DNA of 64,000 nt from Heloderma charlesbogerti (lineage: Eukaryota > Chordata > Lepidosauria > Squamata > Helodermatidae). The position numbers were made by a program, and so were the translations under genes. This document shows positions 55,759 to 64,000 of this stretch, in pieces. Under the pieces are notes generated by a model. That model saw only the letters and a list, made by a program, of their open reading frames with translations. It did not search any database and was not told where the DNA came from. How positions within the stretch are numbered: the first letter of the stretch is position 1; every line of letters starts with the position of its first letter. Where the stretch lies: assembly GCA_026122225.1 (NCBI GenBank), contig JANEZZ010002764.1, positions 310,001 to 374,000 of the forward strand, given 5' to 3'.

Positions 55759-56426
55759 TAGGGATGTCAGAGACTTTCGCCACGAATCTCGGGGAGGCCG
55801 AATGCCAGCGCATTTGGGCCCCGAAATCGGTGGCGGAACAGTCTGCCCCACCGCCCCCCTGGGACGGGACTTACCTTTGGCGAATCTTCCTGGCGGCGGC
55901 AGCTCTGGCAGTAGTTCGGCGGTGGTTCGGCGGCCGCTGCCATTTCCAGTAAAAACAAACAAACAAACAAAAAACTGTGATAGGCTACGTAAAGATTTAC
56001 GTAGCCTATCACGGCTAGATTTTTTAAAAACACTGTGATAGGCTACGTAAATGTTTACGTAGCCTACCACGGCTGATTTAAAAGGAAAAAAAAACCCCGC
56101 GCATATGCAAATGGCGGCGCCCATGGGCACTGCCATTTGCGTTCCTTATTTTGGCATGTCTTAGTCTACGTAAACATTTACGTAGACTAAGACGGCAAAA
56201 ATCAGGGGAACGCAAATAGCGTAGATGCTACGCTATTTGCGTTCCCCTTATTTTCGCCCAGGATTCGGGGGGAAGGGACGGAGCACCTCCCCCCTGGCCA
56301 GAGTTTCGGGGGGGCGGGATGGAGCGCCTCCCTCCCCGGCCAGAATTTCGGGGGGAGGGATGGAGCGCCTCCCCCCCACCGCAAATGTCACCCCTCGAAA
56401 AGGTATGTGACTTTCGTACATCCCTA
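55759..56426 (+). mobile_element. hAT-Y copy 7
   Basis: Perfect duplication TGCTCAAA (55751-55758, 56427-56434). 668 bp. Palindromes at 55976-56014, 56034-56072 (TAGGCTA type), 56157-56193 (AGTCTAC type) and 56212-56244 (AATAGCGTAG type). Donor-like: rc AGGTAAGT at about 55869-55876; plus AGGTATGT at 56401-56408. Confidence 0.93.
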
Positions 56427-56517
56427 TGCTCAAAGAGAAGCATGTGAAAAGTCAACATAGAGTTCTCTCCACACGCTGTTTTCCTTCTCCAAACTGTCTC
56501 CATTTTCATTTTTTCTT

Positions 56518-56687
56518 AGATTATTATTTATACATAAACTATTATTATTATTATTATTATTAATAAATAATAATATTAATTATTAATTATTAATATTATT
56601 AATAATTATAATTAATAATTATGATTAATAATTATAATAATAAATAATTATTTTTCTTAGTTTATTACTTATTTGTTATTATTTATA
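56518..56687. repeat. (AAT)n/(ATT)n low-complexity island
   Basis: 170 bp of almost pure A/T with inverted TAAT runs, directly at the 5' truncation point of the RTE. Its last ten bases form the left target duplication. Confidence 0.9.
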
Positions 56688-57777
56688 ACAAACACTCTCT
56701 TCCAACACCCTAAGAGACAACTTTATACATGGACTTCACCAGATGGTCGACACCGAAATCAGATTGACTACATCCTTTGTAGCCAAAGGTGGCGGACATC
56801 TATGCAGTTGGTAAAAACAAGACCTGGAGCTGATTGTAGTTCAGATCACGAACTTCTTATTGCACAATTTAGAATCAGACTAAAGAGAATAGGGAAGACC
56901 CACAGATCAGTTAGATATGAGCTCACTAATATTCCTAATGAATATGCAGTGGCGGTGAAGAATAGATTTAAGGGACTAGATTTAGTAGATAGGGTCCTGG
57001 AAGAACTATGGACAGAAGTTCACAACATTGTTCAGGAGGCGGCAACAAAAAACGTCCCAAAGAAAAAGAAAACCAAGAAGGCAAGATGGCTGTCTGCTGA
57101 GACACTGGAAGCAGCCCAAGAAAGAAGGAAAGCAAAAGGCAACAGTGATAGGGGGAGATATGCCCAATTAAATGCAAAATTCCAGAGGTTAGCCAGAAGA
57201 GATAAGGAATTATTTTTAAACAAGCAGTGCATGGAAGCAGAAGAAGATAATAGAATAGGAAGGACAAGAGACCTCTTCCAGAAAATTAGCAACATCGGAG
57301 GTAAATTCCAGGCAAAAATGGGTATGATCAAAAACAAAGATGGCAAGGACCTAACAGAAGCAGAAGAGATCAAGAAAAGGTGGCATGAATATATGGAAGA
57401 TCTGTATAGGAAGGATAATAATATCAGGGATAGATTTGACGGTGTGGTCAGCGAGCTAGAGCCAGACATCCTGAAGAGTGAGGTTGAATGGGCCATAAGA
57501 AGCATTGCTAATAACAAGGCAGCAGGAGATGATGGTATCCCAGCTGAACTGTTTCAACTCTTGCAAGATGATGCTGTCAAGGTGATGCATGCCATATGCC
57601 AGCAAATTTGGAAAACACACTAATGGCCAACAGATTGGAAAAGATCAACTTATATCCCCATACCAAAAAAGGGAAGCACCAAAGAATGTTCATACTATCG
57701 AACAGTGGCACTTATTTCACATGCCAGTAAGGTAATGCTCAAGATTGCATGGTAGACTCCAGCAATTCATGGAACGA
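56688..57777 (+). pseudogene. RTE lineage 2 ORF, endonuclease end and linker
   Basis: Open to 57623: NTLFQHPKRQLYTWTSPDGR, CSSDHELLIAQFRIRLKRIG (endonuclease SDH), basic linker VPKKKKTKKARWLSAETLEA, and NNKAAGDDGIPAELFQLLQD. It is closed by TAA where BovB-2 has CAA/CAG (QQIWKTH-stop-WPTDW). Past the stop, WKRSTYIPIPKKGSTKE-like text goes on until the hAT-Y insertion. Confidence 0.88.
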
Positions 57778-57785
57778 GATTTTCC

Positions 57786-58798
57786 TAGGGTTGTCAGAGA
57801 ATTCCGCCATGGATCTCGGTGAGGCCAAATGCCAGTGCATTTGGCCCTCCGAGCTCCATGGTGGAATGGCCTGCTACCCCCTGCCCCCCGTGGATCCCTC
57901 CCGGGATGAGACTTACCTGGGCCGGATATTCTGGATGGCGGCGGCTCCAGCGGAGGCTTCGGCGGAGTCGGAGGCGGCGGCTGGTCTTCTGACCGGCAGG
58001 TCTTCCAACCGGCTGCCGCCGCCACTGTTTGCAGTCTTTTTTCCCCTCCCCCCATTCGTGATAGGCTACATAAAAACTTACATAGCCTATCACATCTGGG
58101 TTAAAAAAAAAAAACCACGTACGCAAATGACGGTGGCTACAGCCGCCGCCATTTGTCTTCCCTATTTTTGGTTGTCTTAGTCTACGTAAATATTTACGTA
58201 GACTAAGACAGCGAAACTAAGGGAGAACGCAAATAGCATAGCGGACACTATTTGCGTTCCCCCTTATTTTCGCCGTCTTAGTCTATGTAAATATTTACGT
58301 AGACTAAGATGGTGAAGATAAAGGGGAATGCAAATAGCGTCCACTACGCTATTTGCGTTCTCCCTTAGTTTCACCGTCTTAGTCTACATAAATATTTACG
58401 TAGACTAAGACGGCCAAAAATAAGGAACGCAAATGGCGGCAGCTGTAGCCGCCGCCATTTGTGTACGCGTTTTTTGTTGTTTTTTTTAAGCCAGACGTGA
58501 TAGGCTACGTAAGTCTTTACGTAGTCTATCATGGCTGATTACAGGGACGCAAACGGCGGCGGCTATGGCCGCCGCCATTTGTGTGTCCCTGCTAGCCAGC
58601 GGCTGGAGGTCCGGCTGCTGGCAGAGCTGGCCGGCGGCTTTGTGGAATCCCTGCGGAGCGGAGCCGGCTGGCCAGGATTCCGGGGGGAGACGCAGAATGC
58701 CTCCCCCCCTGGTGAGAATTCCAGGGGGAGGGATGGAGCGCCTCCCCCCCCCAGCGGAACCTGGCAGAGCCAGGTAAGGGGGGTTTCGTACATCCCTA
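57786..58798 (+). mobile_element. hAT-Y copy 8, longest copy (1013 bp)
   Basis: Flanks GATTTTCC (57778-57785) and GAATTGCC (58799-58806), 6 of 8. The RTE reading resumes across it (ERDFP... / ...LPDVQAGF). Three AGTCTAC-type palindromes alternate with AATAGCG-type ones (about 58170-58410), with TAGGCTA-type ones outside (58060-58095, 58497-58533). Donor-like: rc AGGTAAGT near 57912-57919 and plus AGGTAAGG at 58772-58779. Confidence 0.88.
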
Positions 58799-58806
58799 GA
58801 ATTGCC

Positions 58807-59954
58807 AGATGTACAAGCTGGGTTTTGAAAAGGCAGAGGAACTAGAGATCAAATTGCCAATATCCGCTGGATAATGGAGAAAGCCAGGGAGTTTCAGAAA
58901 AACATCTATTTCTGTTTCATTGACTATTCTAAAGCCTTTGACTGTGTGGATCATAACAAATTGTGGCAAGTTCTTGGTGGTATGGGGATACCAAATCATC
59001 TTGTCTGCTTCCTGAGGAATCTGTATAACAACCAAGTAGCAATGGTAAAAACAGACCACGGAACAATGGACTGGTTGAAGACTGGGAAAGGAGTACGGCA
59101 GGTCTGTATACTCTCACCCTACCTATTCAACCTGTACGCAGAACACATCATGCGATGTGCTGGGCTTGATGAAGCCAAGGCTGGAGTTAAAATCGCTGGA
59201 AGAAACATTAACAATCTCCGATATGCAGATGACACCACTTCGATGGCTGAAAGCGAGGAGGAGCTGAGGAACCTCATGATGAAGGTGAAAGAAGAAAGTG
59301 CAAAAACTGGGTTGCAGTTAAACCTCAAAAAAACGAAGGTTATGGCAACCCGCTTGATTGATAACTGGCAAATAGAGGGAGAGAAAACCTGGAGGCAGTG
59401 ACAGACTTTGTCTTTCTAGGCACAAAGATTACTGCAGACGCTGATTGCAGCCAGGAAATCAGAAGACGTGTACTTCTTGGGAGGAGAGCCATGACAAATC
59501 TTGATAAAACAGTGAAGAGCAGAGACATCACACTGACAACAAAGGTCCGCATAGTTAAAGCAATGGTATTCCCCGTAGTAACCTATGGCTGTGAGAGATG
59601 GACCATAAGGAAGGCTGAGCGAAGGAAGATAGATGCTTTTGAACTGTGGTGCTGGAGGAAAATTCTGAGAGTGCCTTGGACTGCAAGAAGGTCAAACCAG
59701 TCCATACTCCAGGAAATAAAGCCAAACTGCTCACTTGAGGGAATGATATGAAAGGCAAAACTGAAGTACTTTGGCCACATAATGAGAAGACAGGACACTC
59801 TGGAGAAGATGCTGATGCTAGGGACAGTGGAAGGCAAAAGGAAGAGGGGCCGACCAAGGGCAAGGTGGATGGATGATATTCTGGAGGTGACGGACTCGAC
59901 CTTGGTGGAGCTGGGGGTGGCGACGGCCGACAGGAAGCTCTGGCGTGGGCTGGT
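58807..59954 (+). pseudogene. RTE lineage 2 ORF, reverse-transcriptase part
   Basis: 58874-59401 holds FCFIDYSKAFDCVDHNKLWQ (motif A), RQVCILSPYLFNLYAEHIM (motif B; BovB-2 has RQGCILSPC) and NLRYADDTTSMAESEEELRN (motif C). A one-base slip near 59385-59400 moves the frame to 59398-59751, and a TGA near 59749 closes that. The C-terminal QDTLEKMLMLGTVEGKRKRG continues to 59954. Confidence 0.88.
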
Positions 59955-60775
59955 TAGGGATGGCGGAGAATTTCTCCCCGAATCTTTGGAGGGCCGAGTG
60001 CCAACACATTCGGCCCCCTGAAATCGGCGGTGAAATTCTCCACCCCCCCGCCCCGCCCGGGATTGGACTTACCTTTGGCGAATGTCCCTCCTGGCGGTGG
60101 GTCCCGGCGGCGGTTCGTCGGCCTTTCATCAGGGGCGGGGGCGGCAGCTCGTCTTCCGACCGGCTGCCGCCGCCGCCATTACAAAGTAAAGTGTAAAAAA
60201 AACACAAAACCCCGTGATAGGCTACGTAACGATTAACGTAGCCTATCATGGCTAGATTTCCAAAGTCAGCCGTGACAGGCTACGTAAATCGTTACGTAGC
60301 CTATCATGGGTGACTTTGGAAAAAAAACAAAAAAAGCGCGTACGCAAATGGCGGCAGCCTATGTGTGCCGCCATTTGCATTCCTTATTTGGTCCTGGTAG
60401 TTTACGTAAAGATTTACGTTGACTATGCCGTAGTCTATGTAAATCTTTACGTAGACTACCGGGACCAAATAAGGAACGCATTTGCGTATGCGCTTTTTTT
60501 TTTTTTTCAAAGTCACCCGTGATAGGCTACGTAACGATTTACGTAGCCTATCATGGCTGACTTTGGAAATCTAGCCTTGATAGGCTACGTTAATCGTTAC
60601 GTAGCTTATCACGGGGTTTTTTGTTTTTTTTACTTTTTATTTCGTGGCCGGGGAGATGGGGTGCTTCTCCCTGGCCTGAATTTCGGCCAGGCGAGGCGGG
60701 ACGCCTCCCCCCTCTCGCCTGAACTTCGGGGGGAGAAGCGAAGCAAAAAAGGTAAGTGACTTTCGTACATCCCTA
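59955..60775 (+). mobile_element. hAT-Y copy 9
   Basis: Perfect duplication GGGCTGGT (59947-59954, 60776-60783). 821 bp. Palindromes with TAACGATTAACG and TAAATCGTTACG centres (60214-60250, 60272-60307, 60519-60555, 60577-60612), and TAGTTTACG/TAGTCTATG ones at 60399-60460. Its right duplication touches the left duplication of copy 10. Donor-like: rc AGGTAAGT near 60069-60076 and plus AGGTAAGT near 60750-60757. Confidence 0.94.
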
Positions 60776-60791
60776 GGGCTGGTCCATGAAG

Positions 60792-61428
60792 TAGGGATGT
60801 ACGAAAGTCACTTACCTTTCCACGGATTATGTTGATGGGGGGGAGGCGTTCTGTCCCTCCCCCCGGAATCCTCAACGGGAGGGAGGAGATCCGTTCCCCC
60901 CCCCCCGGAATCCTCCGTGGAGCAGCCAGCCAGGCCCAGGCCAGAGCGGTCTGCAGCCGGCTTTCTGGCTGCGGAGGGCTCTGGGTAAAAAAAAAAAAAA
61001 ATGCTGCCGCCATTTGCGTTCCTTATTTTTGGCTATCTTAGTCTACGTAAATATTTATGTAGACTATGACGGCGAAAATAAAGGAAAACGCAAATAGCAT
61101 AGCGGGCGCTATTTGCGTCCCTTTTTGATTCACTATTTTAGCCTACGTAAATCTTTACATAGCCTATCACGTCTTGTTAAAAAAACAACAACAACCCGAC
61201 AAGACTGCAAATGGCGGCGGTGGCAGTAGCCAGTTGGAAGACCAGCCGCCACAGCCACCACTGGAGCCGCTGCCGCCCGGAACATCCGCCCCAGGTAAGT
61301 CTCGTCCCGGGGGGGATCCGCGGGGGTGGTGGGGGGGTGGCAGGCCATTCCGCCATGGAGATCGGGGGGCCGAATGCACTGGCATTCGGCCTCACCGAGC
61401 TCCGTGGCGGAATTCTCTGACATCCCTA
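60792..61428 (-). mobile_element. hAT-Y copy 10
   Basis: Perfect duplication CCATGAAG (60784-60791, 61429-61436). 637 bp. Palindromes: AGTCTAC type at 61036-61070, AAATAGC..GCTATTT at 61090-61118, and a degenerate TAGGCTA type at 61135-61172. Donor-like: rc AGGTAAGT near 60812-60819 and plus AGGTAAGT near 61292-61299. Confidence 0.94.
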
Positions 61429-61506
61429 CCATGAAGTCACGAAGAGTCGGACGCGACTGAACGAATAAACAATTATTTATACCCTGCTTTTCTAACAAAG
61501 CAAAGT

Positions 61507-61507
61507 G

Positions 61508-61538
<31 letters not shown>

Positions 61539-61545
61539 TACACAT
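61507..61545. repeat. (CT)n(CA)n microsatellite
   Basis: Compound dinucleotide run just beyond the RTE 3' flank. Confidence 0.9.
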
Positions 61546-62690
61546 GCATACACGCACACATGTATCAAAATAGAATAAAACCTAGTAAAGCAGTACATTC
61601 AGAATAACTCTAAACACTAAAAACATTAGCAGATAAAATATCAAAGGGACAGCAGTGCAAAATAACAGAATTGGTTAATACATCAAATAAGTTAATACAT
61701 AAAGGCCAGATGAAATCATCATCATCATCATGGGTTGGAATCCTGATGTCAGCATGTACAATTGGACTGCTGGAAGTTGACTTTCCCACTTCCTCTTCCC
61801 TACATCAACCCCTCCAGCCCACTGAAAATGCTACACACAGAGCTGGGGGACACTGCTGAATGGGGTGAGCAGAGGGGGATCCTCCAAAATCAGGTGGGGC
61901 ATGTTCTGTCCTCCGAAGACAGATCCTGCATCCAACCCAATGTATTTTACAACTGTCCAAAGATAGAAAAGGAAAGAGCTCATCAGTTCTCCATGGAGAA
62001 TTTCATAATCTTAGTTTCACAATCTTTAGGACTACCACAGAGAAGGTCCCTAGTATCAATCCATCCATCAGATCTCAAGTATGAGCGAGACAGGAAGCAG
62101 GGCCTCCAAAGCTGACCTTAAACACTGATCAGGTTCATATGGGCCAGGCAGTTTCTGCTGCAATCTGGACCTAAGCTACTTAGCGCTTTTCAAATCCTAG
62201 TTCATCATAACAGCAGTTCGTGGATCCTGTGCATGTTCCTCATGAATCAAATGCAGGGTAAACAGCAGCTACCAAACCAGAGGCAATCATGAGAACCAGC
62301 TTCCAGTTATATTTTAAAAATATTGTGATGATCTGTCAGGGCCGAAGGCAGTACTGGTAGCTCATGACCTGTCCTTTATGTAAAATCACATTTGGAAATT
62401 GATACAACTGGCCTTTTAAACCTGCCATTTCTTACTGGATCAGCAATTTAATTACATGAGCAGGTAGTTAGAACGATAAATGCCATCCAACTGACAGTTG
62501 TCCTATTGGAGCTTGACTCAAGAAAAAAACACTTTCAAAGGGTGTACTTAGCCAACTATTGGTAATGAAAGAGAACATTTAGAGTTGGAACAAATGCTTG
62601 GTTAGGTAGCCTCATGACATAAGGGTAGAAATAAGGACAGAATCTTGGAAACACTTTATTATAAGAGCCAAATGCTATGTTACGCTAATC
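61546..62690. other. No gene seen
   Basis: Short (ATC)n at 61717-61731. ORF 61762-62115 has no domain. Confidence 0.45.
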
Positions 62691-62907
62691 GCATTGTGTG
62701 TAGCTCAGGGATATCTTATTTACTCTAGTGTAAGCATGTCCAGCCCCAGTTCGGAACAAGGCCACTGTGTTCTGAGACAGGAAGATTTACCCTCCCCCAA
62801 CATTTGCTTCCCCCCCCCATGGTGTGGTTATCAAAGTTTCCATCGATACACGTATCTACACTAGAGTAAATAAAAAGATAACCCTGTGAAGAGCTACACA
62901 CTATGCA
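62691..62907. mobile_element. Hairpin MITE
   Basis: GTGTGTAGCTCAGGGATATC, TTATTTACTCTAGTGTA pairs with TACACTAGAGTAAATAAAAA, GATAACCCTGTGAAGAGCTA, CACAC with small gaps. The interior shares CCCTCCC.CAACATTTGCTTC with 29925-30225. Confidence 0.75.
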
Positions 62908-63189
62908 GAATGTGTGATTTGGCTTTAAAAGTGGGGGCAAGCTCCGAGGGACACCCTTAATGTAAGGCTGACTATCAAGGTAACTGTCAGGGGACAGCAC
63001 ACATAATAAAATTTTGCCAACAAATAGGTTGGTTAGAAGAGAACATAGACTGGCAATTATAATTAATTTCTTTCTGGGAGAGCTGAATGATTTGGAAGGT
63101 GGCATAATTGCCTTGTTTTTAAACAAATGTTCCATGGATGTAGCTACTGGAATTCATGGCCTAAATTCATGACAGAATTCCTCTGGTGA
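62908..63189. other. No feature seen
   Basis: Unique AT-rich sequence. Confidence 0.4.
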
Positions 63190-63760
63190 TAATTTTTTGT
63201 TTTAGTTCACAGAACTATGCTTTGCTTGCAGAAGGTCCTGTATAATAAATTATATTAGTCTTTTTTCCCCATAATCTCAGAAAGGGCTTTGACAAATATT
63301 ACTATATGTCCCCAATTTGTATATACAATAAAATTATCCCATGTTTTATAAACATCAGACATTTTGACTTTGCCTTTAGCTAATTTCAGTTGGTGAATCA
63401 ATTTTTGGTGCCACGGCTATTTGCTGCAGCTCCATGTACCAAGACTTCAAGGTTATAGGTTCTGCAGTTTTCCAAGTTTTAGCTATTGCCTTGTGAGCAT
63501 TGAGACCCATCTGATTCTAAAATAAGTTCAAGATCAGTCACATCCAGGATGTCTAATCTAGTCCACTAATAATAATGCCCCAAAATAAAACTTCTAAAAA
63601 TACCCAAACTTCTAGCAAATACCAAAACAAGCAGCAGAGCTTCCAGAGAAACATAGAAATGTTTAGGCTGTAAGAAAAGCAGAAAATACCACAACTGTTG
63701 TATAATTAACCAGCAATTGCTATTCAGGAATTTGCTGCTGCTACCCAAGGTTTAAGTCTG
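63190..63760 (-). pseudogene. L1-type LINE ORF2 C-terminal fragment
   Basis: Minus strand, near 63510-63400: AIAKTWKTAEPITLKSWYME then LQQIAVAPKI, followed after a frameshift by KMSDVYKTWDNFIVYTNW. This matches the L1 ORF2 C-terminus, where 'AI...WK....P....W' and a terminal 'W..F' occur. Upstream text (GLNAHK before AIAKTWK) fits too. Frameshifts and stops; no RT motif in the window. Confidence 0.65.
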
Positions 63761-64000
63761 AAGCATTTCACCTTTGATAAATATTTCTGTTCCCTGTAAT
63801 ATGAAAGCAGGGGCTCAGCTCGAATGCGATGAGCTATATATTGACAAGAAGTAGGCATAGAATTAATACTTGCTTATTTTCCCTTCATTACACAGCAAAA
63901 TTCTCCTTATTTTAGTGCAAGAGGGCCCTTGTATATATCAGCTTGGAGACTAAACAAACACAAACTGGAAACTTCGCTCTATCAAATGAGAGAGAGAGAG

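Larger units (their letters stand above)
56688..61471 (+). mobile_element. RTE lineage 2 LINE, 5'-truncated, split by three hAT-Y copies
   Basis: Flanked by a perfect 10-bp duplication ATTATTTATA (56678-56687, 61472-61481). About 2.29 kb remains after removing hAT-Y copies 8-10. The 3' end is ACGCGACTGAACGAATAAAC. Its protein is recognisably BovB-like (SPDGRHRNQIDYILCSQRW against SPDGQYRNQIDYVLCSQRW) but differs at roughly a third of positions from BovB-2, so it is a separate and older lineage. Confidence 0.93.

Noticed and set aside
48700..61160. Regularly repeated palindromes resembling a CRISPR array
   Set aside because: Palindromes lie inside elements with hAT ends and 8-bp duplications. 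Spacing and orientation vary and no spacers of constant length exist; the context is vertebrate.

Overview
This window is vertebrate nuclear DNA built almost entirely of transposable elements, most probably from a squamate reptile (lizard or snake). The basis is co-occurrence: young RTE-BovB LINEs (one with an unbroken 1047-codon ORF), a full-length CR1, L2 and L1 relics, tRNA-derived SINEs, and a very dense set of non-autonomous hAT DNA transposons. The species assignment is inference; the repeat families are read from the sequence. I found no host protein-coding exon, rRNA, functional tRNA gene, CRISPR array or bacterial-type feature. The only convincing coding regions belong to retrotransposons.

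Layout. 1-15 kb: mostly unique-looking DNA with a SINE, a multi-hairpin hAT element (1727-2218), a solo LTR with a 5-bp target duplication inside a CR1-like tail (4535-5062), a perfect 112-bp inverted repeat (5589-6103), L2 tails and several palindromic MITEs. 15.26-29.31 kb: one nest of four retrotransposons. A minus-strand BovB (15269-29297, with its own 12-bp flanking repeat) was split by a full-length minus-strand CR1 (17846-28654), and that CR1 was split twice by plus-strand BovB copies (19552-22762 and 23517-26738), each with a perfect 10-11 bp duplication. 29.3-41 kb: MITEs, a SINE split by a hAT element that carries a 30-bp minisatellite, three multi-hairpin hAT elements and a minus-strand L2. 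41-48 kb: BovB tails and unique DNA. 48.07-50.28 kb: two hAT elements in tandem at one target, the second holding two further nested hAT elements. 52-61.5 kb: a second, older BovB-like RTE lineage, 5'-truncated and split by three hAT elements. 61.5-64 kb: unique DNA, a hairpin MITE and an L1 fragment.

The most interesting material is a family of ten complete non-autonomous hAT elements, called hAT-Y here (about 11% of the window). They have 5'-TAGGGATGT ends and 8-bp target duplications (perfect in eight copies). Each carries several near-perfect palindromes built from three recurring modules. All ten have splice-donor-like AGGTRAGT motifs facing outward near both ends. I know of no named family I can assign this to.
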